DNA from: Desulfonatronospira sp.
GTDB taxonomy: Bacteria > Desulfobacterota > Desulfovibrionia > Desulfovibrionales > Desulfonatronovibrionaceae
Length of the DNA stretch: 12,591 nt
Assembly (NCBI GenBank): GCA_003563255.1
Contig: PWSL01000468.1
Span: 1 to 12,591, forward strand
Direction: 5' to 3'
The position numbers and the translations under genes are program-made. Of the stretch, positions 1-7,827 are shown one piece after another; the first letter of the stretch is position 1; the number at the start of each line of letters is the position of its first letter. A model generated the notes under the pieces. It searched no databases. It was not told where the DNA came from and saw only the letters and a program-made list of their open reading frames with translations.

Positions 1-480
1 CATGTCAAACCCGGCAAGGGCGGAGCTTTCGTGCGCACCAAACTTAGAAACCTGCTTACAGGAGGCATGCTGGACCAGACCTTCCGCTCCGGGGAAAAAG
101 TAGCCAAGCCCGACCTGGAGTCCAGGGAGATGCAGTATCTTTACCATGACGGCACCGCTTATGTATTCATGGACATGGGTACCTACGAGCAGCTCATGAT
201 CGACAATGAAAGCATGGGGGAGAAAGGGGGCTTTCTCAAGGACGGACAGACCGTCAAGGCCCTAATTTATCGAGGTAATCCCATAGACATCGAGATTCCC
301 GTGGCGGTTGTCCTGGAGGTGGCGGAGACCGAGCCGGGTATGAAGGGTGACACCGTAAGCGGCGGCAGTAAACCTGCAAAACTTGAAACAGGTATTGTTG
401 TCAACGTACCTCTGTTCATCAACCAGGGCGAAAGAATCAAAGTCGACACCCGCACCAGAGAATATATGGGCAGGGAATAG
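1..480 (+). CDS. efp: Elongation factor P, 5'-truncated by the window edge
   Basis: EF-P enters the ribosomal E site and relieves stalling at polyproline stretches. The frame is open from base 1 and ends at TAG 478-480, giving 159 visible residues. EF-P is usually about 185-190 residues, so roughly 25-30 N-terminal residues lie outside the window. The visible part begins in the domain I loop with PGKGGAF. The lysine at 16-18 matches the tip lysine (Lys34 in E. coli) that is lysylated, hydroxylated or otherwise modified in many bacteria. The OB-fold domains II and III follow, including the family-typical [13 protein letters not shown] segment (here [10 protein letters not shown]) and the closing [11 protein letters not shown]. 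An internal GTG at 31 is in frame but falls in the middle of the conserved loop, so it is not the start. ftsK begins 19 bases after the stop, which suggests co-transcription. Identification is very secure; the modification type cannot be read from this window. Confidence 0.97.
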   Translation, partial: HVKPGKGGAFVRTKLRNLLTGGMLDQTFRSGEKVAKPDLESREMQYLYHDGTAYVFMDMGTYEQLMIDNESMGEKGGFLKDGQTVKALIYRGNPIDIEIPVAVVLEVAETEPGMKGDTVSGGSKPAKLETGIVVNVPLFINQGERIKVDTRTREYMGRE

Positions 481-499
481 GCAGACTTCAGAGCGACTT

Positions 500-2629
500 A
501 TGGACGGCAGCAGGCTTTACAGGGAAATACCAGGGGTTATATTTTTGTTTGCGGCCCTTTTTATAGGGGTCAGCCTGGGGGGATATTCTTCCCTGGACCC
601 TACATTCAATCAGCAGGTGGGATCTGAATACTCTGTGGCGAATCCCGCAGGCAGCGTAGGCGCTTATTTGGGAGGTTCCCTGGTGGAGCTTCTGGGAATG
701 GGAAGCCTGGTGGTGCCGGTGTATTTTGTTTACCTGGGGCTTTATCTTTTCTGGCCGGGACTGAAGCTGGCCTGGTGGCGCTGGCTGGGAATGCTTTTCT
801 GTTTTGCCGCCCTTATGGTCTGGGCCGAATTCCCCTGGGTCAAAACCTACACTCAGGACCTGGACATAAGCGGGGGAGGCTTTGCCGGCAGTCAGCTGTA
901 CCTTGTGGGTTATTCGGCCATGGGTTTCTGGGGGATACTGATTGCGGGCATCTTTTTGACTCTGGTTGGCATCCAGCTGGCCACGGGGGTCTCATGGGGA
1001 GGCGGTCTTTCCAGGCTGGCTGCTGCTGTTACCTTGAACAGAGGTGATGATTCTGGAGATTATTCAGGTCCCCGGAATATTTCAAAGGAATCTGGAAAAA
1101 AGCAGGGCGATTCCGGATTTAAAAAAGGCAAAAAAAAAGCTGAGCCTCTCCTGCCGGCCTCTGCCACAAGTGCGGATAACATCGATTTCAGCAGGTATTC
1201 GCTGCCTCCCATGGAGTTTCTTACCCCGGCGCCTGAAGGAGATCAAAAAGTAGACCAGACGCGCCTGGAGGAGATTTCCCAGGCAGTCAAATCCAGCCTG
1301 GAGGATTTTTCTGTGCAGGGAGAGGTGCAGCGCGTGCAGCCCGGGCCGGTGGTAACCATGCTGGAGTACAAGCCTGCCCCGGGAATCAAGATCAGCCGCA
1401 TCTCCAATCTGCACGATGACCTGGCCCTGGCCCTGAAGGCTTCTGCAGTGCGCATCGTGGCTCCTTTGCCTGGCAAAGATACCGTGGGTGTTGAAATTCC
1501 CAATGACAACCGCCAGATGGTTTACCTGAAGGAGATCCTGGATTCTGGTGATTTTGCTCGCTCCAAACATAAGCTTCCCCTGGCCCTGGGCAAAGACATA
1601 CAGGGTCGTCCCAGGGTGGAGGATTTGGCCCGCATGCCGCATCTGCTGGTGGCCGGAGCTACCGGGGCGGGCAAGAGTGTTTGTCTCAACAGCCTTCTTT
1701 TGAGCCTGCTTTTCAAGTTTTCACCGCAGGAACTGAGATTTTTGCTCATTGACCCCAAGCGCATTGAACTGGCTGTCTACAATGACCTGCCGCATCTGGT
1801 GCACCAGGTGGTCACGGACATGAGCCTGGCCAAGACCGCCCTGGACTGGGCTATCTACGAGATGGAAAGCCGCTATGACCGCATGGCCGCCCTGGGAGTG
1901 CGCAACATTGAAGGTTACAACCAGAAGCTGGATTCCTTCAGGGACAACCCTCCGGAAGGTTTTGAAGACCAGGAGTCCATGCCCTACCTGGTTATCGTGG
2001 TGGACGAGATGGCGGATCTCATGCTCACAGCGGGCAAGGAAGTTGAAATGGGTATTGTCCGCCTGGCGCAACTGGCCAGAGCCGCCGGGATTCACCTGAT
2101 CCTGGCCACTCAAAGGCCTTCGGTGGATGTGGTAACAGGCATAATCAAGGCCAACTTTCCCTCCAGGATAGCTTTCCAGGTGAGTTCCAAGCACGACTCG
2201 CGCACCATCCTGGACAGCGTGGGTGCTGAATATCTTCTGGGGCACGGGGATATGCTCTTCAAGAGCGGGGGAGGCCAGCTGCAGAGAATTCACGGGGCCT
2301 ATGTCCAGGAGGATGAGATCGCCTCGGTGGTGCAGTTCTGGAAAAACAAGGCCGGAACCCAGTTTGAACTAAATTTCAAAGAGTGGAAAAACAGTGAAAT
2401 TTCTGCAGAGGGACAGGATTTCGAGTCGGATCCGGTGGTGGATGATCCCAGGTATGCCCAGGCAGTGGAGTTTATCCAGGAGCAGGGCAAGGGATCAATC
2501 TCTCTGATTCAACGCCGCTTCAGAATCGGCTACAACAAGGCGGCCCTGTTTATAGAGCAGATGGAAAAAGACGGTATCCTGGGACCGTCGGAAGGCAGCA
2601 GGCCCAGGCAGGTGCTCAAACCCAAATAG
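500..2629 (+). CDS. ftsK: DNA translocase FtsK/SpoIIIE
   Basis: FtsK is a septum-anchored hexameric DNA pump that clears and aligns the chromosome terminus during division. The 709-residue product has about four N-terminal membrane segments (within residues 8-170), then a short charged linker rich in Lys (about 190-225). The alpha/beta RecA-like motor follows, with Walker A GATGAGKS at 386-393 and Walker B VIVVDE ending at Asp502-Glu503. A C-terminal winged-helix gamma domain (about 648-705, beginning DDPRYAQAV) is the part that reads KOPS-type polar sequences and contacts XerD. The linker is far shorter than in E. coli FtsK (over 1300 residues), so the protein is of the compact SpoIIIE/FtsK type. 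I chose ATG at 500: the frame stays open back to 383, but that extension lies inside efp and is not FtsK-like. No strong ribosome binding site precedes 500, so coupling to efp translation is possible. Confidence 0.97.
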   Translation: MDGSRLYREIPGVIFLFAALFIGVSLGGYSSLDPTFNQQVGSEYSVANPAGSVGAYLGGSLVELLGMGSLVVPVYFVYLGLYLFWPGLKLAWWRWLGMLFCFAALMVWAEFPWVKTYTQDLDISGGGFAGSQLYLVGYSAMGFWGILIAGIFLTLVGIQLATGVSWGGGLSRLAAAVTLNRGDDSGDYSGPRNISKESGKKQGDSGFKKGKKKAEPLLPASATSADNIDFSRYSLPPMEFLTPAPEGDQKVDQTRLEEISQAVKSSLEDFSVQGEVQRVQPGPVVTMLEYKPAPGIKISRISNLHDDLALALKASAVRIVAPLPGKDTVGVEIPNDNRQMVYLKEILDSGDFARSKHKLPLALGKDIQGRPRVEDLARMPHLLVAGATGAGKSVCLNSLLLSLLFKFSPQELRFLLIDPKRIELAVYNDLPHLVHQVVTDMSLAKTALDWAIYEMESRYDRMAALGVRNIEGYNQKLDSFRDNPPEGFEDQESMPYLVIVVDEMADLMLTAGKEVEMGIVRLAQLARAAGIHLILATQRPSVDVVTGIIKANFPSRIAFQVSSKHDSRTILDSVGAEYLLGHGDMLFKSGGGQLQRIHGAYVQEDEIASVVQFWKNKAGTQFELNFKEWKNSEISAEGQDFESDPVVDDPRYAQAVEFIQEQGKGSISLIQRRFRIGYNKAALFIEQMEKDGILGPSEGSRPRQVLKPK

Positions 2630-2639
2630 CTGGAGCGCA

Positions 2640-5102
2640 GTGCAGCATTTCCAGACCCTGTCCCCCAAGGGCCTTTTGCCCTGGCAGAAGTTCCTGCTGG
2701 CTTATATCCTTGGCATCTGGACCCTCAAATACCCCTGGGCGGGCCTGTTGGGCCTGCTTCTTGTCCTGGTTTTTTTCCCTTTTAAAGACCTCCAGCGCAA
2801 CTTGATACTGGCGCTGGTTTTTCTGGTTGCTTTCCTGCTGGCCTGGTTCAGACTGCCCCAGCTTCCAGGGGATATTCCAGAGCCTGTTGCTGCACAGGAA
2901 AAGGTTTGGCTGCAGGCAGAAGTACATTCAGTGAGCTACCAGCCCGGGGACAGGCAGAGAATAATTCTCAAGGATCTGCTCATCGAACCGGACCGGGAGC
3001 CGGTTGAGATGCCGGGCAAGCTTGTTTTTACCTGGCAGGAGGCCCCGGTTAAGGCGATCCCAGGACAGAAGCTGCAGGCCCATATCAATATCAGGCCGGT
3101 CCGCGGCATGGCCAATTTCGGGGTCTGGAACAGCGAATTCTACTGGCAAACCCAGGGGGTTTTCTGGAGGAGTTTTGCCCGGGGAGAGCATTTCTGGCAC
3201 CGCCTTGAGGGTGAAACCGGGACAAGCCACGTCCTGCGCGACGGGCTGAAGGAAAGCGCCCTGCAGGGGCTTTATCTCCAGGGGCTGGACCAGCAGACAA
3301 GACTCAGGGTACAGGCAATGGGGCTGGCTCTTTTTTTCGGAGACCGATCCATGCTGGAGCAGGAGGTGCTGGAGTGGGTGCGCCTGGCTTCGCTGGCTCA
3401 TACCCTGGCGTTGTCAGGGCTGCACCTGGGCATTATGGCCGGAATGGGTTTTTTGCTGGCCGCAGGCATTGGGTACGCTTTTCCGCGTGTATATCTTGTT
3501 TTGCCATATATGAAACTGGGGATAGTCCTGGCAGCCCCCATATGTATCGTGTACCTCTGGATGGGGCAGTTTCAGCCCACCCTGATCCGGGCCGGGATCA
3601 TGCTGGCCTGCTGGGGCTGGTACCTGTTCGCCAACCAGCGCAGGGTGCTTCTGGACGGGCTTTTCATGGCCGCGGCTTTAATTACTCTGTACAATCCCTG
3701 GGCCGTCTTCGACATCAGGCTGCAGCTCTCGGTGATGGCAGTGGCCGGAATCGCCCTGACTATGCCCTTTGTGGAGCGATTATTCAACAGCATGAAAGCC
3801 AGGGGGGGGTCCCGGGTCTTCAGATATGTTCTGGGACTGGCCGGGGTGACCCTGGCCGCCAACCTGGCCCTTTTGCCCATCCAGGCCTGGACATTCAACT
3901 ATCTCAGCCCGCATCTGTACCTGAACCTTATCTGGCTGCCGGTGCTGGGGTTTCTGGTGTTGCCGGCGGGTTTTGCAGGTATTTTTGTTTCCATGATTCC
4001 GGGTGTTTCCTTTATTGGAGACATACTGCTGGGTCTTTCAGGCCACCTGCTGGGGCACTTTATTACCCTTTTGCAGTTTATGAACGACAGGGACCTGCTG
4101 CATCCGGTAATAACCTACCGTCCCTCCTGGGCTGAGATATATGCTTACTACCTGGTCCTGGGAATGTTGATTTATTTCCGGCACATAGAGTGGAGAAAAG
4201 AACGTGTCCTGCTTGGCGTGGGAATAATGCTCTGCCTGGTGGCCGTACCCTGGACAGGGCAGCTGCAGCCTGAAAGGGTGACCATGAGAGTGCTGGACGT
4301 GGGACAGGGTCAGGGCGTACTCCTGGTGCTCCCTGGTGACAGGCGGATACTGGTGGACGGGGGAGGCAGCTGGAACCCGGATTTTGACCTGGGCCGGGCC
4401 GTGGTGACACCCTCCCTTACCTGGCGCAACAGACCCAGAAGTCTGGATAAGGTCATTCTGAGTCATGCCCACGTGGATCATTACGGAGGATTGATCTATC
4501 CTATGAGTTATCTCGGGGCAGGGAAGTACCTGCATAACGGTATCTGGCCCGAAGGTAGCGGCTTGAAGCGCCTGCAGGGGGCAATTCAAAGACAAGACAT
4601 AAGTAAGAGAGAGCTTTTCAGGGGAGACGCTCTTGACCTGGGGCACGGGGTTTCTCTGAAGGTTTTGCATCCTCAGGACCCGGAAAATTATGAACTGTTA
4701 AACGACTCATCCCTGGTGCTTCTTCTTGTCTGGCATGAGACTCCCCTGGCACTGATACCCGGAGATATTGAAGCAGCCGGGCTGGATGACCTGCTGCAAA
4801 CCGGAAAGGACCTGAAAGCCCAGGTGGTTATGGTTCCGCATCATGGCAGTCAAAGCAGTGCCCAGCCCGAATTTTACAGCCGGGTGGCCCCTGAAATAGC
4901 AGTGGTGTCCCGGGGTTTCATGAACAGGTTCAGAGTGCCGCACCAGGAGGTCCTGGACATAATCCGGGAGCAGGAGATCAGGATGTACGACACTGCCGTA
5001 CACGGGGAGGTGGTCATTTCCTGGGACAGGCCAGGAGCAGACCCCCGCATTCACTGGGCCAGAAGCCGCACAGGCCCAAAAGGCGTCCCTTACTGGTATT
5101 AG
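2640..5102 (+). CDS. comEC: DNA internalization competence protein ComEC/Rec2
   Basis: ComEC forms the inner-membrane channel that takes up single-stranded DNA during natural transformation. The 820-residue product has the full three-part layout. Residues 1-80 hold membrane segments, and about 85-195 match the soluble DUF4131/OB-like domain. The polytopic Competence domain (about 230-500) carries the signature LAHTLALSGLHLG at 252-264. The C-terminal metallo-beta-lactamase domain starts near 545 with VLDVGQGQG (551-559). It keeps the metal motif HAHVDH (609-614), a GD motif (708-709) and HHGS (734-737), so it appears catalytically intact, consistent with the proposed nuclease role. The start is GTG at 2640, with GGAG at 2632-2635 only four bases upstream and 10 bases after the ftsK stop, so translation may be coupled. 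No other competence genes are in the window, so functional transformation cannot be claimed. Confidence 0.95.
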   Translation: MQHFQTLSPKGLLPWQKFLLAYILGIWTLKYPWAGLLGLLLVLVFFPFKDLQRNLILALVFLVAFLLAWFRLPQLPGDIPEPVAAQEKVWLQAEVHSVSYQPGDRQRIILKDLLIEPDREPVEMPGKLVFTWQEAPVKAIPGQKLQAHINIRPVRGMANFGVWNSEFYWQTQGVFWRSFARGEHFWHRLEGETGTSHVLRDGLKESALQGLYLQGLDQQTRLRVQAMGLALFFGDRSMLEQEVLEWVRLASLAHTLALSGLHLGIMAGMGFLLAAGIGYAFPRVYLVLPYMKLGIVLAAPICIVYLWMGQFQPTLIRAGIMLACWGWYLFANQRRVLLDGLFMAAALITLYNPWAVFDIRLQLSVMAVAGIALTMPFVERLFNSMKARGGSRVFRYVLGLAGVTLAANLALLPIQAWTFNYLSPHLYLNLIWLPVLGFLVLPAGFAGIFVSMIPGVSFIGDILLGLSGHLLGHFITLLQFMNDRDLLHPVITYRPSWAEIYAYYLVLGMLIYFRHIEWRKERVLLGVGIMLCLVAVPWTGQLQPERVTMRVLDVGQGQGVLLVLPGDRRILVDGGGSWNPDFDLGRAVVTPSLTWRNRPRSLDKVILSHAHVDHYGGLIYPMSYLGAGKYLHNGIWPEGSGLKRLQGAIQRQDISKRELFRGDALDLGHGVSLKVLHPQDPENYELLNDSSLVLLLVWHETPLALIPGDIEAAGLDDLLQTGKDLKAQVVMVPHHGSQSSAQPEFYSRVAPEIAVVSRGFMNRFRVPHQEVLDIIREQEIRMYDTAVHGEVVISWDRPGADPRIHWARSRTGPKGVPYWY

Positions 5103-5164
5103 GCGCTTAGCACAAATTTCAAACCAACATGTTGTTTCATTTTTAAAGCAAGCCAGAAGGTTAT

Positions 5165-5249
5165 GCCCACGGAACACACGGAAGGGCACGGAAGTTTTAA
5201 GCGCTACGAGGCAACGCATATTCCGTGAAATTCCGTGTATTCCGTGGGC
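5165..5249. repeat. TTCCGTG-type inverted repeat
   Basis: Two 29-base arms (5165-5193 and 5221-5249) are inverted copies matching at 25 of 29 positions, separated by a 27-base spacer. Each arm holds three TTCCGTG/CACGGAA heptamers spaced about 9-10 bases apart, and a further TTCCGTG lies at 5279-5285 outside the palindrome. The arrangement would form a long hairpin in RNA or cruciform in DNA. It lies 62 bases after the comEC stop and about 150 bases after the end of the convergent ferredoxin gene. Similar CACGGAA-rich repeats occur in many environmental bacterial genomes (recalled, not checked). Its role is unknown; it could act as a two-way transcription barrier but has no T-run typical of an intrinsic terminator. 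Confidence 0.8.
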
Positions 5250-5403
5250 AGTCTCTTTTGCCCTGAAGGGGCCACTTTTTCCGTGCAAGGTCGCGGAAGA
5301 AGCCTAGCGACCAACCGGCAACTCCGTCACAGAAAAAAGAATAATTTGAGCAATGGCAGGGTTTCAGCGCTTGGTACTGGGACTGTTCCGCATGTATTAT
5401 ATG
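5250..5403. other. Non-coding spacer after the inverted repeat
   Basis: This stretch separates the inverted repeat from the 3' end of the minus-strand ferredoxin-like gene. It holds one isolated TTCCGTG (5279-5285) and a small hairpin, GGTCGC at 5289-5294 with GCGACC at 5307-5312 (12-base loop). No T-run follows the hairpin on either strand, so I do not call a terminator. I see no convincing gene here. Confidence 0.5.
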
Positions 5404-6342
5404 TCACTGCCGGGGTTGGGGCCTGCGGCGGTTCAACAGGCCGTCCACATCCAGGGGTGGGCATTTGTCCTTGTGGCGCTTAAGCTCGAGTCCCTGTGCG
5501 GGGCACCTGTTCACACACACTCCGCAGCCCATGCAGGAATCCTGTGAAACATCGGGGCCTTCACCGGAGATGGTGATGGCCTGGAAAGGGCATATATCGG
5601 CGCACTCACCGCACTGGATGCACAGTTCCTGGTCCAGTTCTGCTACATAACCGGAAGAGGCCAGCATGGGGACCCCGTTTCTGTGGGCCTGCATGGCCCC
5701 GCAGCAGCAGGAGCAGCAGTTGCATATGGCGTAGAACCTTCCCAGCATGGCGTCCTTGAAAAAGGCATGCTGTACATGGCCCCTGGCATGTTCCTGTTCC
5801 AGGATCCGGCAGGCCTCTTGCGGGCTGACGCTGCGAGCTTTTCCGGGGTGGTGTTCCAGGATGAAGCCTGCAAAGGGTTCGCCTGCTATGAGACAGACTT
5901 GTTGAGGTTCGCACGGATTCGGGCTGGAAGCCCTGCAGGGGCACTGCAGGGCCACGATGTGTCCGGGATTGTTGAGCACAATCCGTCTGGCCCTCTCATA
6001 GGGAATGATCTGCTCCAAGTCCCCCAGGTCCACGCTTTTGTTGATCTGTATCAGCCTTCCGGCCTCCTGTACCGGCATGACCTTGCCGTGATATCTGTTG
6101 GCGAACCTGATTCCGGCCCGTGCTCTGGCACGGGATCTGTCGGCCCTGGAAAACATTCTGGCAAATGCGAGCATTTTGGAGACATATTTCGCCAGGGCAT
6201 GCCTGCCGGTGGCCATGGAAATATAAAAGTACGGCCAGCGCCCGTATACATATCCATGCAGCCTGGAGACGAGGCGGTCGTTGCCGTCCCGGGGTTTTTC
6301 GGTGAAAAAGGCCCGGGTAGAAGGCTGAATCCACTTTTTCAA
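5404..6342 (-). CDS. Cysteine-rich bis-[4Fe-4S] ferredoxin-like protein
   Basis: The 312-residue product has no signal peptide or clear membrane segment, so it is probably cytoplasmic. Residues 1-125 are basic and show no recognisable domain. A cysteine site CPCR with further Cys (134, 136, 144, 150) is followed by an unusual cluster CNCCSCCCG (Cys 207, 209, 210, 212, 213, 214). Two classical 4Fe-4S motifs then occur, CIQCGECADICP (Cys 241, 244, 247, 251) and CMGCGVCVNRCP (Cys 270, 273, 276, 280). The layout resembles a conserved family of anaerobes annotated only as 4Fe-4S binding protein. It likely moves electrons, and the extra cysteines may bind another metal centre; the partner is unknown. 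The start is TTG at 6340-6342 with a good GAGAGG ribosome site seven bases upstream; the nearby ATG is in another frame and meets a stop at once. It appears monocistronic, and repeat R1 begins 33 bases upstream of the start. Confidence 0.85.
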   Translation of the reverse strand: MKKWIQPSTRAFFTEKPRDGNDRLVSRLHGYVYGRWPYFYISMATGRHALAKYVSKMLAFARMFSRADRSRARARAGIRFANRYHGKVMPVQEAGRLIQINKSVDLGDLEQIIPYERARRIVLNNPGHIVALQCPCRASSPNPCEPQQVCLIAGEPFAGFILEHHPGKARSVSPQEACRILEQEHARGHVQHAFFKDAMLGRFYAICNCCSCCCGAMQAHRNGVPMLASSGYVAELDQELCIQCGECADICPFQAITISGEGPDVSQDSCMGCGVCVNRCPAQGLELKRHKDKCPPLDVDGLLNRRRPQPRQ

Positions 6343-6374
6343 TCCATTACCTCTCTTGATGTGTTATTGAGGCC

Positions 6375-6511
6375 GTATCTGTTCAGCGCATTCAAGGAAA
6401 GCAGGGGACAGGCACCCCCAAACCTTTTTCTAAAGGAAAATTGACAGGTTTAAAAAAATAAGTGCGGGGAGAGCCAGTCCCCATGCCAAATGCAAAGCGC
6501 TCAACAGATAC
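6375..6511. repeat. Repeat unit R1 (palindromic element, terminal repeats missing)
   Basis: The unit is bounded by GTATCTGTT (from 6375) and its inverse AACAGATAC (to 6511); the similarity extends inward through AGCGC. Inside are the paired core motifs GGGGACAGGCACCCCC and GGGGAGAGCCAGTCCCC, which are imperfect inverse copies of each other. Bases 6396-6482 are nearly identical to 12241-12326 in R4, with about four differences. The outer CACTACAGCGA terminal repeat found in R3 and R4 is absent on both sides, so this copy is either end-trimmed or belongs to a subfamily ending at GTATCTG. It lies in the 5' region of the minus-strand ferredoxin-like gene. Confidence 0.8.
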
Positions 6512-6599
6512 AATTAACTTAATCAAAAAATAAACCATTAAAAAAGACTTGATTTTAGATAAATTATCCTTTACCTATTGCGGAATTTATATCCAAAAA
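6512..6599. other. AT-rich spacer between repeat units
   Basis: This 88-base stretch is markedly richer in A and T than its surroundings. I see no gene, no clear promoter pair and no repeat in it. It may be original intergenic sequence or a decayed element. Confidence 0.45.
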
Positions 6600-6751
6600 T
6601 ATCTGTTCAGCGGTTTTCAGGAAAGCAGCGGGCAGGCACTCCGGTACCCGCTTGAACCTGATTTCAAAAATTCTGTTTTCTGGGACAACAAGTGGCTTCC
6701 TGCCCGGAGTGGGGCCGGAAGATCCCTGCCCCAGGCCACATATAAAGCGCT
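6600..6751. repeat. Repeat unit R2 (diverged copy)
   Basis: The unit starts with TATCTGTTCAGCG and a GGAAAGCAG segment as in R1 and R4, and ends in AAAGCGCT at 6744-6751, the inverse of the AGCGC subterminal motif. The interior has diverged. It keeps its own palindromes: GGGCAGG 6630-6636 with CCTGCCC 6699-6705, and CACTCCGG 6637-6644 with CCGGAGTG 6704-6711. It abuts the left TA of R3 directly. Short reading frames across it look like chance frames in repeat DNA. Confidence 0.65.
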
Positions 6752-6752
6752 T

Positions 6753-6904
6753 TAGCACTACAGCGACTTTGTGTAAATTAATGCCTCGGCCACCGGAGAC
6801 AGGCACCCCGCACTTATTTTTAAAATCCGTCAGTCTTCTGTAAGCAAAATAAGTGCGGTGAGCCAGTCCCTTTCCAGTTGAAATATAGTGTCGCTGTAGT
6901 GTTA
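6753..6904. mobile_element. Miniature TA-flanked element R3 (MITE-like)
   Basis: The 148-base element (6755-6902) has 13-base terminal inverted repeats: GCACTACAGCGAC at 6755-6767 and the inverse of ACACTACAGCGAC at 6890-6902 (12 of 13 match). Both ends are bounded by TA (6753-6754 and 6903-6904), the target duplication typical of IS630/Tc1-mariner transposases. The core is a long palindrome: arms 6798-6820 and 6846-6868 match at 20 of 23 positions, including a perfect 13-base stretch CCGCACTTATTTT. There is no coding capacity, so any movement would need a transposase supplied elsewhere; none is in the window. It ends 35 bases before the small secreted-protein gene. Confidence 0.8.
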
Positions 6905-6939
6905 GAAATACTCCATAATAAGCAAAACCCTGGTCACTT

Positions 6940-7146
6940 ATGAAAAAGATTATTTTCGTTACATTTTTATACCTGTTTGTACTGGCCGCACCTTTGAACT
7001 CCTCGGAGTTTGCACATCCGAGGGCGGCCGAATCTCAAATGTATCCTCAGTCAGGTGAAGTCCAGGAAGTCAATGAGCTTACGGATAACCTCTCATTTAT
7101 CTCCGCGGGAATGGTCAATAAACTGATGGACTTGCTGGGAGAATAG
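6940..7146 (+). CDS. Small putative secreted protein
   Basis: The 68-residue product is not recognised. It opens with a plausible Sec signal: two lysines after Met, a hydrophobic core (IIFVTFLYLFVLAA), then small and polar residues suited to cleavage near residues 18-22. The mature part would be only about 47 residues, polar and acidic, with no cysteine and no known motif. Start ATG 6940 has no strong ribosome binding site. It lies between repeat R3 and the biotin genes, 57 bases upstream of the alpha/beta hydrolase and on the same strand, so it could be the first gene of that transcript. The clear signal-like N terminus argues for a real gene; the small size and weak initiation signals argue against it. 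Confidence 0.5.
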   Translation: MKKIIFVTFLYLFVLAAPLNSSEFAHPRAAESQMYPQSGEVQEVNELTDNLSFISAGMVNKLMDLLGE

Positions 7147-7164
7147 CACACCCTCTGCAGCCGG

Positions 7165-7193
7165 TATAATAACCAGGAACACCTGGATTCCAG
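7165..7193 (+). promoter_or_regulatory. Possible -10 box and nested palindrome before the esterase gene
   Basis: A perfect TATAAT lies at 7165-7170 in the 57-base gap before the hydrolase gene. Just after it is CCAGG-AACA-CCTGG (7173-7186), which overlaps a second inverted repeat, CTGG-ATT-CCAG (7183-7193). The layout would suit a promoter with an operator over the transcription start. No matching -35 box stands at the usual distance (the nearest TTGCTG is 27 bases away), so the promoter call is weak. The palindromes do not match the BirA biotin-operator consensus. Confidence 0.3.
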
Positions 7194-7203
7194 ACCTGCC
7201 TTT

Positions 7204-7827
7204 ATGTCTGACAAGTATTTATTCATATCAGGCTGGGCCGGGTATCCCGATTTCTTCCCACGCCTGAGTTCAAGAACCTGCTTTGTCCTGCCTTTTGTTA
7301 CTCACACTGAAACCGGAATAAAAACTCTATTAAAGTATTCCTGGGATATGGTCCTGGGCTGGTCTCTGGGGGCGCATTTGTGCCTGCAGAATCTGGATGT
7401 CATCCAAACAAGGCATCTTTGCCTGATAGCGCCGTTTCTTGATTTTACCAGGCATACCCCATTATCCAAAGTACAGGAAATGCTGCAGGGCATGCAGGTA
7501 AACCCCGAAGTCACTGTGCGCTGGTTCTGGCGCAGAGGCGGCATAAAGTACGGCCCAGGTATACCCCGGGAAGACCTGCAAGGGCTTGAAGCCGGCCTTC
7601 GATACCTTGTGCAGCCAAAGGCCCTGGAACTGAATGAAAATGTCACTTATCCCGACACGATCATTATTCATGGGACAGGGGACAGGATTGTCTCCCGGGC
7701 GGCTGCAATGGAGGTGCACAGGGCCCTTTTGGGAAGCAACATCTTCTCTGTCCCTGAAGGTCATTTCATCCCTGAAGAAATTATATCTGAATTAATCAAT
7801 GAACATACAGGTGCAAAAATACTTTGA
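7204..7827 (+). CDS. Alpha/beta hydrolase, probable pimeloyl-ACP methyl ester esterase (BioH/BioG type)
   Basis: The expected role is to remove the methyl group from pimeloyl-ACP methyl ester, ending the BioC-dependent synthesis of the biotin precursor. The 207-residue protein shows an alpha/beta-hydrolase core: an N-terminal strand ending in SGWAG, the nucleophile elbow GWSLGAH with Ser54, Asp160 in HGTGDRIV, and His187 in EGHFIP. Serine, aspartate and histidine are thus all present in the right order. It is shorter than BioH (about 256 residues) and closer in size to BioG (DUF452), whose GW-containing N terminus it also resembles. I cannot assign it to one esterase family by eye, so no symbol is given. 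Its 3' end overlaps bioC by 29 bases, a strong contextual sign of joint function. Start ATG 7204 has only a weak ribosome binding site. Confidence 0.8.
   Translation: MSDKYLFISGWAGYPDFFPRLSSRTCFVLPFVTHTETGIKTLLKYSWDMVLGWSLGAHLCLQNLDVIQTRHLCLIAPFLDFTRHTPLSKVQEMLQGMQVNPEVTVRWFWRRGGIKYGPGIPREDLQGLEAGLRYLVQPKALELNENVTYPDTIIIHGTGDRIVSRAAAMEVHRALLGSNIFSVPEGHFIPEEIISELINEHTGAKIL

Noticed and set aside
383..499. In-frame upstream extension of ftsK
   Set aside because: It lies within the efp coding sequence, has no FtsK-like residues, and ATG 500 gives a standard N terminus just before the first membrane segment.
4038..4670. Long minus-strand frame opposite comEC
   Set aside because: It is a shadow of the comEC reading frame in GC-rich DNA; the + strand frame carries all conserved motifs.
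5289..5312. Intrinsic terminator hairpin GGTCGC/GCGACC
   Set aside because: No run of T follows on either strand, and the six-base stem with a 12-base loop is weak.
6549..6843. Short reading frames across R2 and R3
   Set aside because: They run through palindromic repeat DNA on both strands, lack ribosome sites and resemble no protein.
6375..6904. CRISPR array
   Set aside because: The repeats are long, diverged, palindromic and differently spaced, with no uniform spacers and no cas genes nearby.
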